Source of the DNA: Candidatus Rokuibacteriota bacterium
GTDB taxonomy: Bacteria; Methylomirabilota; Methylomirabilia; Rokubacteriales; CSP1-6
DNA: 64,000 bases
NCBI GenBank assembly: GCA_003220535.1
Contig: QHSU01000057.1
Span: 270,475 to 334,474 of the forward strand
Direction: 5' to 3'
Part shown: positions 34,686 through 44,124 of the stretch, one piece after another
Layout of the letters: each line of letters begins with the position of its first letter
How positions within the stretch are numbered: position 1 is the stretch's first letter
Notes under the pieces: generated by a model
Told to the model about the DNA's origin: nothing
Databases searched by the model: none
What the model saw: the letters and a program-made list of their open reading frames with translations, nothing else
Translations under genes and position numbers: made by a program

Positions 34686-36611
34686 TCACTTGGTGAAGAA
34701 GAACTGCTCGGCGCGCGCGTTGCCGGGGCTGCGGAGCGGCCAATCGTTCCCGAGGGTCGTCGGGACGTTCCGGAACCGCGTGCCGGTGACGACGACGCCC
34801 TGCACCATCGGGGTCAACCCCACCGTCCCGACCTCCCAGAGGTTGTCGACCCAGATGCGGAAGAGCTCCTGCGCGAGCTTCGCTTGCTGCTCGGGCCCGA
34901 CCGTCTTGGCCTGATCGACGATCTCCATGATGCGCTTGACCGAGGCCGGCGGCTCGACGCCCTCGGCGCCCCTGGTCTGGACCCAGCGCCCGTAGAGCGG
35001 CCCGAGCGTGAGGATCGGCGAGTTGCGCGGGTCGAACTTCGCGTTGCCGGTGAACGGAAAGCCCGTGGTGTCCTCGTTCCACATCTCGGTCATGAGCTCG
35101 TTGTTGTCCCGCATCTTGAAGTGCAGCGCGCGCTCCCGGAGCTGGACGACCGTCTTCACGCCGACCTTCTCCCAGTCCTTGGCGACGAGCTGGGCGACGT
35201 CGGGCCAGGCGGCGAAGGCCGGCACCACCGAGAGCTCCAGCACGACCCGCTTGCCGGACGGCATGAGCCGGATCCCTTCGGCGTCGCGCCTGGTGAGCCC
35301 GAGCTGGTCCAGGAGCTTGTTGGCCTCGTCGGGCTTGTATTGCGTGTACTTCTTCGCGTACTGATCGCCCGGGAAATAGGGATGGCCCGGGGACGGCACG
35401 CCCTGCCGGGGCTCGCCCAACCCGAGGAACACCGACTCCTTGATCTGGTCGCGGTTGATGGCCTCCGAGAGCGCGATGCGGAACTCCTTGGCGGCCATGA
35501 GCTTGCCGAGCTCCGGGTCGGCCTTGTAGGTCTGGTTGAACATGATGACCGCGTCGGCCCCGCCGAAGGTCGGCCACGTGATGACGCGGTACTTCCCCGT
35601 CTTCTCGGTCTCCTTGAAGACGGGATAGTTCGTCATCTGGATGTGGCGCTCTTGCATGTCGAACTCGCCGGCGATCGCCGCCAGGTTCAGGGCTTGGATG
35701 TCGGCGAAGAACGTGAAGCGGACCTCGTCGAGGTACGGCAGCTGGTTGCCGCTCGGATCGACGCCGACGAAGTAGGGGTTTCTCCTCAGCGTGAAGACCT
35801 GGTCACTGACCCGCGTCGCGGGCGCCCACGCCGCCATCGTCGGGCGCTCGGGATTCTCCGGCGGCGCGTTGCGCGCGGCGAAGAGCTCCGTCCACGTCTT
35901 GAAGCCCGCCGCGGCGACGAGCTTGTCCAGCTCTTCCTTCTTGGTGTAGGTCGGATGGAACCTCTTGAGGTAGTGCGCGGGAAGGAAGACGGCGTAGGTC
36001 CGGTCGCCGCCGTCCTGGTTCGCGAGCGCGGTGAGCAGCAGCGTATTGGGCTGCTTGTAAGTCCAGCGCACGGCCGTCGCGCTCGCCTTTTCCACGCTGG
36101 CGGGCGTGCCGTCGGCGTTGCGCATCCAGGACGGTAGGGCCGGAACCAGATCTTTGTTCAGGAGGACGTCTTGATACCAGAAGACGATGTCGTCGGCGGT
36201 GAAGGACGCGCCGTCCGACCACCGCGCGCCCTGGCGCAGCTTGATCGTCCAGGACCGAAAGTCCTTGGACGACTCCCACCCCGCGGCGATCTTCGGCTCG
36301 ATCTTCGCCCCGTCCGGCGAAAAGCGCACGAGCGCGTCGTAGACGACTCGGATGTAGTTGTTGGCGTCGGCCGGGCCCAGGAATGCGCGACGCCATACGC
36401 CGCCGTATTGTCCCGTCCGCTCGGCGACCGGTACCACGAGCGGGTCGGCGGGCAGGCGCTTGTCCACCGGCGGGAGCTTGCCGGCCTTCACCTGCTCGGC
36501 CAGGACGGGCGCTTCCTGGAACTTCGTCGGCTGAGCGGCGGCGGTGCCGGCAGCGACGGTGAGGAGCAGCGCGACGGGCATCGTCGAGCGTAGCCAGCGG
36601 TCGAAACGCAT
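34686..36611 (-). CDS. Family 5 (peptide-type) ABC substrate-binding protein, long form
   Basis: A 641-residue periplasmic receptor. Start ATG 36611 is supported by AGGAGG upstream and a signal peptide (MRFDRWLRSTMPVALLLTVA, cleavage near GTAAAQ). The SBP_bac_5 signature appears as GWESSKDFRSWTIKLRQGAR-WSDG and FTADDIVFWYQD, with LRRNPYFVGVDPSGNQLPYL further on. It exceeds the usual 500-550 residues. It probably serves the permease/ATPase operon at 28742-32904, although a TetR/hydrolase pair on the other strand separates them. Confidence 0.88.
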   Translation of the reverse strand: MRFDRWLRSTMPVALLLTVAAGTAAAQPTKFQEAPVLAEQVKAGKLPPVDKRLPADPLVVPVAERTGQYGGVWRRAFLGPADANNYIRVVYDALVRFSPDGAKIEPKIAAGWESSKDFRSWTIKLRQGARWSDGASFTADDIVFWYQDVLLNKDLVPALPSWMRNADGTPASVEKASATAVRWTYKQPNTLLLTALANQDGGDRTYAVFLPAHYLKRFHPTYTKKEELDKLVAAAGFKTWTELFAARNAPPENPERPTMAAWAPATRVSDQVFTLRRNPYFVGVDPSGNQLPYLDEVRFTFFADIQALNLAAIAGEFDMQERHIQMTNYPVFKETEKTGKYRVITWPTFGGADAVIMFNQTYKADPELGKLMAAKEFRIALSEAINRDQIKESVFLGLGEPRQGVPSPGHPYFPGDQYAKKYTQYKPDEANKLLDQLGLTRRDAEGIRLMPSGKRVVLELSVVPAFAAWPDVAQLVAKDWEKVGVKTVVQLRERALHFKMRDNNELMTEMWNEDTTGFPFTGNAKFDPRNSPILTLGPLYGRWVQTRGAEGVEPPASVKRIMEIVDQAKTVGPEQQAKLAQELFRIWVDNLWEVGTVGLTPMVQGVVVTGTRFRNVPTTLGNDWPLRSPGNARAEQFFFTK

Positions 36612-36775
36612 GAGAGTCCTCCTGTGGGAGTCGGAGGTGACTCTAGCGAAGAACCCGGACACCACGCAAGCGTCCGCATCGAATCGGCCGGCGCGAAGCG
36701 CGTGAACGCGCGCCAATCCGGCCCGCAATCTCAGAAGTGAGTCGACGCGCCCGGCCAGTGCGATACTGCGGGCCG

Positions 36776-37483
36776 GTGGAGACAGAGGCGCTGCTCCGGG
36801 GCCTTCTGTGGTTCGTGGCGTTTCTGTTCTCCACGACCGTGCACGAGGCGCTGCACGCGGTGGCCGCGCTCCGCGGCGGCGATCCCACGGCGTATCTCGG
36901 CGGCCAGGTGTCGTTCTCGCCGCTGCCGCACATTCGCCGCGAGCCGGTCGGCATGCTGATCGTCCCCCTCCTGACGACACTCACCAATGGCTGGGCGGTG
37001 GGCTGGGCGAGCACCCCGTACGATCCGCTCTGGGCGGCTCGCCATCCCCGTCGGGCCGCCGCCATGGCCGCGGCCGGCCCCGCCGGCAATCTCGTCATCG
37101 CGCTCCTGGCCTTCGCGACTATCAAGGCGGCCCTGGCGGCGGGGATTTTCGTGTCCCCGGAGCACGCCAGCTTCAATCACCTCGTCGAAGCCGCGCGTGG
37201 CGGCGACGTCGTGGCCGGGCTGGGCGACCTCTTGACGGTGCTGCTCGTGCTCAACACCCTGCTCTTCGTCTTCAACATGCTGCCGTTCCCGCCGCTCGAC
37301 GGCGCCTCGGCGATCGGTGGCATCCTGCCGGAGCGCACGGCAGTCGCCCTTCGTGGATTCACCTCGAGCCCGATGTTCTCGCTCCTCGGTATCCTCGTCG
37401 CGTGGCAGATCTTTCCGTACTTCGTGCGCCCCCTCTTCCGCGCCCTCCTGACGCTCGTTCACCCGGGCGACACCTACTCCTGA
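36776..37483 (+). CDS. Site-2 protease-like M50 membrane metalloprotease
   Basis: About 235 residues with several membrane helices. The zinc motif HEALHA (HExxH) sits in the first helix after the start. The third-ligand motif NMLPFPPLDG matches the N-x-x-P-x-P-x-x-D-G of S2P family proteins, and AAGPAGNLVIAL is the usual intervening segment. No PDZ or CBS domain is present, as in minimal rhomboid-sized M50B members. GTG 36776 gives METEALLRG; GTG 36737 is an alternative, and a GATACT box lies 10 bases before 36776. Role unknown. Confidence 0.83.
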   Translation: METEALLRGLLWFVAFLFSTTVHEALHAVAALRGGDPTAYLGGQVSFSPLPHIRREPVGMLIVPLLTTLTNGWAVGWASTPYDPLWAARHPRRAAAMAAAGPAGNLVIALLAFATIKAALAAGIFVSPEHASFNHLVEAARGGDVVAGLGDLLTVLLVLNTLLFVFNMLPFPPLDGASAIGGILPERTAVALRGFTSSPMFSLLGILVAWQIFPYFVRPLFRALLTLVHPGDTYS

Positions 37484-37496
37484 TTTGCGCCCGTGC

Positions 37497-37502
37497 TATA
37501 AA
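37497..37502 (+). promoter_or_regulatory. -10 element just upstream of the hydrolase start
   Basis: TATAAA lies 7 bases before GTG 37509, with no good -35. Transcription would begin at or next to the GTG, making the message leaderless. This supports 37509 over the in-frame ATG at 37485, which lies upstream of the box. Confidence 0.45.
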
Positions 37503-37508
37503 ACGCGC

Positions 37509-38354
37509 GTGCAGCTCCGCGTCAACGGAACAACCCTCTACGGCGAGTCGGTCGGCGATGGCGCGCCGTGCCTCTGCCTGCACGGCGGGCCGGGGACCGA
37601 TGCGTCGGGGCTGGCGCGCACGCTGGCGCCGCTGGGCGCCGCGCTCGGACTCCGTCTGATCTTCTACGATCACCGCGGTCACGGCCGGTCGGAGTGGGTG
37701 CCGGTCGAGCAGTGCACCCAGGACCAGCTGGTGGCCGACGTCGAAGGCGTCCGGCAGGCGCTCGGGCTCGGTGCCGTACACGTGCTGGGGATCAGCTGGG
37801 GGGGCTTCATCGGCCTCATGTACGCGGCGCGCTATCAGGCCTCCGTGCACACGCTCGCCGTCGTCGGGGCCTCGGCCAGTCGCGACTTCATGCGCCGCGC
37901 CGACGACAACGCCCGCCGCCGCGCGACGGCCGAGCAATGGGCAGCGTATCGCGCGCTCTGGGATGGCACGCTGTCCGACGACGCGAGCTTCCACCGCGCT
38001 TTCGACACGATTCGCCCGCTGTACTTCTTCGATCCCCGCCGCGCCGCCGAGAACCTCGGCGCGCGGGCGGACATCCGGTACCGGCTCGCTGTCAGAAAAT
38101 TCGTCATCGAGCACGAGTACGCGCGCTACGACTGTCGGGCCGAGCTCGCGCGCATCGCGTGCCCGACCCTGGTCGCCGTGGGGCGGCACGACTGGATCTG
38201 CCCGGTCGACCAGGCCGAAGAGATCGCCAAGCTCGTCCCTGGCTCCGAGCTGGCCGTCTTCGAGCAGAGCGGCCACTCGCCCCAGGTCGAGGAGGGGCCC
38301 GCCTTCACCCGCCGTCTGGCCGCATTTCTCGGCTTCCCGGCGCGATCGATCTGA
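37509..38354 (+). CDS. Alpha/beta hydrolase, proline iminopeptidase-like
   Basis: 281 residues. HGGPGTDASG is the oxyanion motif of the proline iminopeptidase branch. The nucleophile elbow is LGISWGGFIG, the acid lies near GRHDWICPVDQ and the His in SGHSPQVEEGP. YDHRGHGRS is conserved. The family includes aminopeptidases, haloperoxidase-like enzymes and ester hydrolases; substrate not deducible. It ends 3 bases from the converging binding-protein gene. Confidence 0.85.
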   Translation: MQLRVNGTTLYGESVGDGAPCLCLHGGPGTDASGLARTLAPLGAALGLRLIFYDHRGHGRSEWVPVEQCTQDQLVADVEGVRQALGLGAVHVLGISWGGFIGLMYAARYQASVHTLAVVGASASRDFMRRADDNARRRATAEQWAAYRALWDGTLSDDASFHRAFDTIRPLYFFDPRRAAENLGARADIRYRLAVRKFVIEHEYARYDCRAELARIACPTLVAVGRHDWICPVDQAEEIAKLVPGSELAVFEQSGHSPQVEEGPAFTRRLAAFLGFPARSI

Positions 38355-38357
38355 GCG

Positions 38358-39983
38358 TCACTTCCCGCTCCAGCGCACGCTCTTCAGCGACTGGTAGATG
38401 CCGGCGAACGTGGGAATCGGCACGAAGCCGTCGTAACCCTGCCGCGTGACGTACACCTGCTGCGGGAAGTAGAGGAACACGTACGGCGCATCGTCCATGA
38501 GGAGCTTCGAGAACTCCGCGTAGTGCTTCTTGCGCTCGGCCTGCACCGCGGTGCGCCGGGCGGCCTCGAGCGCCTCGTCCGCTCGCACATTCTTGTAGTG
38601 GGCGAAGTTGCGCCCCTTCCACTGGCTCGAATGCCAGATGGTGTAGGCGAAGGGGTCGGGATCGTGGTGATTGGTCCAGCCGACCGCGATCCCCTCGAAG
38701 TCCGAGGCGAAGAGCTTCTTGACGAAGGTGGGCCAGTCGAGCGGCTCCAGCTGGACGTCCACCCCGACGCGCTTGAGGTACTCCTGGATGATGACGGCTG
38801 TGTCCTTCACGCTTTGATTCGCCTGGTCGTGGCGCACCGAGAAGCTGAAGCGCTTGCCATCCTTGACGAGCACACCGTCGGGGCCGGGCTTGAAGCCGGC
38901 TTCCGCCAGGAGCGCCTTGGCGCGGCCGGGATCGTAGGCGTACGGCTTGACGCTCGGATCGAAGGCCCAGCTGCCCGGCGGGAACTGGCCGGTCGAGACG
39001 GCGGCGTAGCCCTGGAGCACCTCGCGGACGATGCTGGGCACGTCGACCGCGTGATAGAGCGCGCGCCGAACGCGGACGTCCGTGAAGGGCGCCAGGTCCT
39101 GGCGCCAGCCGAAATACGTGTACGAGGTGTTGTCGGCGACGAGCACCTTGAGGTTGGGGGTCTGCTTGAGACGCGCCACCTCCGTTAGCGGTGGGTTCTC
39201 GATGAAGTCGACTCCGCCGGCGCGCAGCTCCTGGAGCAGGACGACGCTGTCGGGGATGATCCGGAAGATCAAGCGGTCGAGCGCGGGCCGGCCGGCGTGG
39301 TACTGGTCGTTCGCCTCCATGACCAGACGTTCACCCCGCCGCCACTCGACGAACTTGAAGGGCCCGGTGCCCACCGGCTTGCGGTTGAACTCCGCGGTGT
39401 TGAGGTCGGCGCCCTTGAGCAGGTGCTCGGGGACGATGCCGGCGCGCGGGTTGACGAGCACGGCCAGGAACGAGCCCGACGGGTAGCGCAGGCGGAAGCG
39501 CACGGTGTGGTCGTCCACGACCTCGACGGGCCGGACGGCCAGCTCTTCCGGCCGCTTCGGATTTTCCTTGGCGGTGAGCTCGGGGAATCCGGCGAGCGCG
39601 TCGAAATAGGCGCGATGCGGCGTCGTCACCTTCGGGTCGAGGACCGAATAGAACGTGAACGCGACGTCGCGCGCCGTGAACGGCTTACCGTCGTGCCACT
39701 TCACGCCCCGCTTGAGCTTGAACGTGTACGTGAGGCCGTCCCGCGACACCTCCCACGACTCGGCCAGCAGCGGCCGGACGTTGAGGCCCTGGTCGAGCTC
39801 GAGCAGGCTGTCGAAGAGCGGCCACTCGGCGATGTACGACTGCCCGTCGGTGGCCACCACCGGGTTGAGCGACGTGGCGTCGCCGCTCATCCCGATGACG
39901 AAGTCCTTGCCGGCGGCGAGACCGGTCGGGGGCGTGAGGCCCGTGAGGATGAGCGCGAGTACCAGCAGGATGGCGTGAATCAT
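38358..39983 (-). CDS. Family 5 peptide-type ABC substrate-binding protein
   Basis: 541 residues with a signal peptide (MIHAILLVLALILTGLTPPT, cleavage near GLAAG). SBP_bac_5 motifs include SWEVSRDGLTYTFKLKRGVK-WHDG, FTARDVAFTF and KPVGTGPFKFVEW. GGAGGTTCGA precedes ATG 39983. It lies 22 bases downstream of the two permeases and is the last gene of a unit starting with the enolase-superfamily or molybdopterin gene. Substrate may be a peptide, an opine or another small molecule. Confidence 0.9.
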   Translation of the reverse strand: MIHAILLVLALILTGLTPPTGLAAGKDFVIGMSGDATSLNPVVATDGQSYIAEWPLFDSLLELDQGLNVRPLLAESWEVSRDGLTYTFKLKRGVKWHDGKPFTARDVAFTFYSVLDPKVTTPHRAYFDALAGFPELTAKENPKRPEELAVRPVEVVDDHTVRFRLRYPSGSFLAVLVNPRAGIVPEHLLKGADLNTAEFNRKPVGTGPFKFVEWRRGERLVMEANDQYHAGRPALDRLIFRIIPDSVVLLQELRAGGVDFIENPPLTEVARLKQTPNLKVLVADNTSYTYFGWRQDLAPFTDVRVRRALYHAVDVPSIVREVLQGYAAVSTGQFPPGSWAFDPSVKPYAYDPGRAKALLAEAGFKPGPDGVLVKDGKRFSFSVRHDQANQSVKDTAVIIQEYLKRVGVDVQLEPLDWPTFVKKLFASDFEGIAVGWTNHHDPDPFAYTIWHSSQWKGRNFAHYKNVRADEALEAARRTAVQAERKKHYAEFSKLLMDDAPYVFLYFPQQVYVTRQGYDGFVPIPTFAGIYQSLKSVRWSGK

Positions 39984-40005
39984 GAGAGTCGAACCTCCGT
40001 GTGAC

Positions 40006-40869
40006 TCACGACGAGCGCCCGCGCAAGGTCGGGTCCGACGCATCGCGCAGGCCGTCGCCGAACAGGTTGAATCCCAGCACCGTGACGAAGATCGCCAGCC
40101 CGGGGAACGTCGCGACCCACCAGGCCGAGGCGAGGAACTGCCGGCCTTCGACCACCATGTTGCCCCAGCTCGGGAGCGGCGGCCGGGCCCCGAGTCCGAG
40201 GTAGCTCAGACCCGACTCGATGAGGATCGTCTGGCCGAGCAGGAGGCTCGCCTGAACGATGACGATCGGCAGCGCGTTGAGGAGCAGGTGGCGCCCGAGA
40301 ATGCGCGCGTGACTGGCGCCCAGCGCCTGGGCGGCGTGGACGAAGTCGCGATTCCGAAGGCTCAGACACTCGCTGCGCACGACGCGCCCCACCGGCGCCC
40401 ACGTGACCAGCGCGATGACCAGCGCGGTGTTGGCGAGGCTCGCGCCGAAGAGCGCCACCACGATGAGGATCAAGAACAGGGCGGGGATGGAGAGGAAGAC
40501 GTCGGCGGCGCGCATGATCACGGTGTCGGCGGTGCCGCCGAAGTAGCCGGCGATGCTTCCCACCGCCGTGCCGACCACGAGCGAGAGCGCGGTCGCGACG
40601 AAGCCGATCTCGAGCGAGACGCGACTGCCCCAGATCACCCGGCTCAGGACGTCGCGGCCGAAGCCGTCGGTCCCGAGCCAGTGCGCGGCGCTCGGCGGCT
40701 GCAGGCGATGCAGCAGCGACTGCGCGGAGTAGCCCTGTGGCGCCAGCGCGGGCGCGAGACCGCCCGCGGCGATCATGATGACGACGGCGACACCGCCGAT
40801 CAGGCTCCGGCGATTGCGCGTGAGCCGCCCGAGCGCCGACGGACGTTCGGGGCGTGCCGGCGCCGTCAC
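40006..40869 (-). CDS. Peptide ABC permease (DppC-like)
   Basis: 287 residues, standard length. HWLGTDGFGRDVLSRVIWGS is the DppC entry motif, the EAA loop is HAAQALGASHARILGRHLLL and the end is FGDGLRDASDP. I place the start at GTG 40869, which overlaps the DppB stop (GTGA); upstream open frame is a shadow of the neighbour. Confidence 0.92.
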   Translation of the reverse strand: MTAPARPERPSALGRLTRNRRSLIGGVAVVIMIAAGGLAPALAPQGYSAQSLLHRLQPPSAAHWLGTDGFGRDVLSRVIWGSRVSLEIGFVATALSLVVGTAVGSIAGYFGGTADTVIMRAADVFLSIPALFLILIVVALFGASLANTALVIALVTWAPVGRVVRSECLSLRNRDFVHAAQALGASHARILGRHLLLNALPIVIVQASLLLGQTILIESGLSYLGLGARPPLPSWGNMVVEGRQFLASAWWVATFPGLAIFVTVLGFNLFGDGLRDASDPTLRGRSS

Positions 40870-41828
40870 CGGTACGAGATCCGCGGGTCGATGACGCAAT
40901 AGGCGAGGTCGGTGAGGAGATTGGCGGTGATCACGATCGCCGCGACCATGAGGTTCACCCCCATGATCACGGGATAGTCGCGCTCGAAGACGGCGCCGAC
41001 CGCCAGTCGGCCGATCCCCGGCCAGGCGAAGACGGTCTCGGTGAGCACGGCACCCCCGACCAGGGTCGGCAGGGACAGGCCGACCACCGTCACCACCGGG
41101 ATCAGCGCGTTCCGGAGCGCGTGGCGCCACACGACGCGGCCGCCGCCGAGGCCCTTGGCGCGGGCCGTCCGCACGTAGTCCTGGCGCAGCGCCTCCAGCA
41201 GGCTCGAGCGCGTGAAGCGCATGAACGAGGCCATCTGGATCAGGCCGAGCGTCAGCGTCGGAAGGATCGCGTGACGCACCCGCGCGGGGAGATCGGATTC
41301 GCGCCCGTACTCGCTGAGCCCCGACGGCGGCAGCACGTGGAAGACCTCGGAGAAGAGCAGGATCAGCATGATCCCCAGCCAGAAGCTCGGGAACGACACC
41401 CCGAAGAGCGACACCGCCGAGCCGAGCGTGTCCCAGATCGTGCCGCGCCGCACCGCCGCCAGCACGCCGAGCGGAACGGCCACGACGAGCGCCAGGACGA
41501 GCGCTCCCGCGGTGAGCTGCACGGTCGGACCGAGACGATCGAGGATCAGCGCCGCGACGGGGTCACCGGTCTTGAACGAGCGGCCGAGGTCGCCGCGGAG
41601 CGCGGCCCCGGCCCAGCCGAGGTACTGGAGCGCCAGCGGGCGGTCGAGGCCCAGCCGCTGGCGGATCTGCGCGGCCGCTTCCTGCGAGAATTCGCCGCCG
41701 ATCAGCACCGCCTCGGGGCCCCCCGGCGCCAGGCGCATGATCGTGAAGAGGATGATCGAGACGCCGAGCAGCATCAGCACGGCGAAGCCGAGGCGCTTGA
41801 CGACGTAGGTTCTGAGCCCGGGCTCCAC
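40866..41828 (-). CDS. Peptide ABC permease (DppB-like)
   Basis: 320 residues. N-terminus YVVKRLGFAVLMLLGVSIIL, then MRLAPGGPEAVLIGG, LRQRLGLDRPLALQYL, and the EAA-type loop YVRTARAKGLGGGRVVWRHA. Twelve bases separate it from the molybdopterin oxidoreductase stop, implying co-transcription. No ATPase genes accompany this permease pair; the ATPases at 28742-30792 are the nearest candidates to energise it. Confidence 0.92.
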   Translation of the reverse strand: MEPGLRTYVVKRLGFAVLMLLGVSIILFTIMRLAPGGPEAVLIGGEFSQEAAAQIRQRLGLDRPLALQYLGWAGAALRGDLGRSFKTGDPVAALILDRLGPTVQLTAGALVLALVVAVPLGVLAAVRRGTIWDTLGSAVSLFGVSFPSFWLGIMLILLFSEVFHVLPPSGLSEYGRESDLPARVRHAILPTLTLGLIQMASFMRFTRSSLLEALRQDYVRTARAKGLGGGRVVWRHALRNALIPVVTVVGLSLPTLVGGAVLTETVFAWPGIGRLAVGAVFERDYPVIMGVNLMVAAIVITANLLTDLAYCVIDPRISYR

Positions 41829-41840
41829 CGTGCGCGCGCG

Positions 41841-44051
41841 TCAGGCTGGCGCGACGTCGACAGAGCAGGTGTTGTACGTGCTGGCTCCCGCGGGCGAGGC
41901 CTGGTCGGCCGTCAGCAAGTTCGAGCATCCGTGCGTGTCCTGGCCGGTCGCGTCGAGGACGAACCAGGCGCCCTCCTTGATCGAGACGACGCCCGCCGCG
42001 ATCCGGTCGGTCACGTGGGCGGGCAGGACGGTCGTGCCACGAGCGTTGAAGACACGGACCGGCTGACCGTTCACGATCCCGCGCGCGGCGGCATCGGTCG
42101 GATGCATCCACACGTCGTCGCGGTCCGCGCGGGCGAGAATCGGCTGATTGTCGTGGATCGAGTGCGTGCGGGCTCGCGACTTCGGCGTGACGAGCCGCAG
42201 CGGATGTCGCGGATCAGTCGCCGGGGGAATCCACGTGGGAATGGGCGGGATCGGTCCCAGGCCGTACGGGTCGGGCTTCGCGGCCAGCGTCATGGAATAG
42301 ATCTCGATCTTGCCGGACGGCGTCGAGAACGGATGCCGCGCCGGGTCGCGGATCTCCCGCGCGAAGGCGACCGCATCGTCCGGCGCGGGCAGCCGCGCCA
42401 GCCCGCGCTCGCGGAAGGTGTCGTAGTCGTCGATCGTCCCACGCGTGAGCTCGCGCAGCCACTCGTCCTCGGTCTTGTCGTTGTAGCCGGAGAGGCCGAG
42501 ACGGCGCGACAGATCGGTGCAGATGTCGAGGTCGTTCCGGCATTCGTCCACCGGCTCGATCGCCTTCTGCATGAAGATCGCGTAGTGTCCGGCCCCGGCC
42601 CAGGGCGTGTGGACGTCGTTGCGCTCCCAGAACGTCGTGGCCGGCAGCAGGATGTCGGCGTACCGTGCTGTCGGCGTGACGAAGTGCTCGTGGACCACGA
42701 TGAACTCGAGCTGTTCGACGGCGACGACCGTCTTGGCGACGTTGGGCAGCTGGTTGAAGAGATCGCCGGCCGCCGAGTAGATCAGCTTGATGTCGGCCGG
42801 GTAGCCGCCGGATTTTCCGCGGGCCAGGAGATCGGCGAGCAGCGGCGAGGCGACGCGCGCTGCGGCCGGGTTCGGCCCCGCCGGCAGCGACATGATCCCA
42901 CTGCGGCCCGTCGCGCCGTTGCTCGTGCCCGAGTTGCCGCCGGAGACCCCGACGTTGCCGGTCATGGCCGCCAGCGCGTACGCCGCTCGATGGAATTGCT
43001 CGCCGTGCGCCGTCCGTCCCGGCGCGTAGCCGCAGTGGAGGGCCGCCGGCTTGCTCGTGGCGAACTCGAGCGCCAGTCGTCGGATGGTTTCGGCGGGAAT
43101 GCCGGTGATCTCGGCCGCCCACTCGGGCGTCTTCCTCGCGCCGTCGGCGAGGCCGAACAGGTACGAGCGATACGAGGCGCCGGCCGGCGCGCCGGGCGGC
43201 AGGTGCGACTCGTCGAAGCCCAGCACGTGACGGTCCAGGTAGGCCTGATCGTGAAGTCCCTCGCTGGCGATGACGTAGGCCATGGCGACGAGCGCGGCGG
43301 TGTCCGTGGATGGACGGATGAGGACGTGCTCGTCGGCCAGCATGCGACTGGACCGCGTGACCCGCGGATCGACGCAGAGGATCCGAACGCCGTGGCGCTT
43401 CGCCCGCTGCAGGTACTGGAGCGTCCCGGTTCCAAACGTGCCGTCGGCCGGGCTCCAGCCCCACATGAGGATGAGCCGCGAGTTGACGTAGTCGGTCGGC
43501 TCGCGGCCGGCGCTCTTGTAGTCGGCCTTGGCGCCGTAGGTCTGGTGCACCGCGAACACCTCGGCCTCGGCCGAGATGTTCGACCAGAGCTCGGTGCACC
43601 CGCCGAACATGTGGAGCAGCCGCTGAACGCTCGCGCGGCTGTGCAGCATCGAGGTGCTGCCGGTCCGCGAGCAGTCGAGGACGGCCGCCGGTCCCCAGGT
43701 GTCGCGGACGCGCAAGAGCTGCTGCGCGACCTCGTCGAGCGCCTCGTCCCAGGTGATCCGCTCGAAGCGGCCCGCGCCGCGTGGCCCCGCACGCCGCAGC
43801 GGGTGGCGCAGCCGATCCGGGTGGTTCACGCGCTCGAGCTGGCCAAAGCCCCGCACGCAGGCGTGGAGCGGAGGCAGCTCGGGTGTCCACCGGCGGGGGT
43901 CCGTGCTGATCTTGACGATCCGCCCGTCACGCACGTGAGCGTTGACGACACACCGGCCGCCGCAGTTGTGGCCGCAGGTGCTGGTGGCAACCGTCTCGCC
44001 CGGTCGGGCCGCGACCCGCGGCGCCTCGTAGACGATCCTGGGACCATTCAC
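41841..44051 (-). CDS. Molybdopterin-dependent oxidoreductase (DMSO reductase family)
   Basis: 736 residues. Four Cys near the N-terminus (C-G-H-N-C-G-G-R-C, then HACVRGF) form a [4Fe-4S] site. The Molybdopterin domain follows (FERITWDEALDEVAQQLL, DPRVTRSSRMLADEHVLIRP), with the C-terminal molydop_binding domain near LRLVTPKSRARTHSIHDNQP. No twin-arginine signal is evident, so it is probably cytoplasmic. No electron-transfer partner subunit is adjacent. It is co-transcribed with a peptide-type transporter and, 73 bases upstream, an enolase-superfamily gene, so it may oxidise or reduce an imported organic compound. Metal (Mo or W) and substrate undetermined. Confidence 0.88.
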   Translation of the reverse strand: MNGPRIVYEAPRVAARPGETVATSTCGHNCGGRCVVNAHVRDGRIVKISTDPRRWTPELPPLHACVRGFGQLERVNHPDRLRHPLRRAGPRGAGRFERITWDEALDEVAQQLLRVRDTWGPAAVLDCSRTGSTSMLHSRASVQRLLHMFGGCTELWSNISAEAEVFAVHQTYGAKADYKSAGREPTDYVNSRLILMWGWSPADGTFGTGTLQYLQRAKRHGVRILCVDPRVTRSSRMLADEHVLIRPSTDTAALVAMAYVIASEGLHDQAYLDRHVLGFDESHLPPGAPAGASYRSYLFGLADGARKTPEWAAEITGIPAETIRRLALEFATSKPAALHCGYAPGRTAHGEQFHRAAYALAAMTGNVGVSGGNSGTSNGATGRSGIMSLPAGPNPAAARVASPLLADLLARGKSGGYPADIKLIYSAAGDLFNQLPNVAKTVVAVEQLEFIVVHEHFVTPTARYADILLPATTFWERNDVHTPWAGAGHYAIFMQKAIEPVDECRNDLDICTDLSRRLGLSGYNDKTEDEWLRELTRGTIDDYDTFRERGLARLPAPDDAVAFAREIRDPARHPFSTPSGKIEIYSMTLAAKPDPYGLGPIPPIPTWIPPATDPRHPLRLVTPKSRARTHSIHDNQPILARADRDDVWMHPTDAAARGIVNGQPVRVFNARGTTVLPAHVTDRIAAGVVSIKEGAWFVLDATGQDTHGCSNLLTADQASPAGASTYNTCSVDVAPA

Positions 44052-44124
44052 GCCGATCTGCTCCCTTCGAGCCGTGATTGGAACGGAGCTACCCTATCAA
44101 GTTTCGTGCGGAGGACAAACCAGC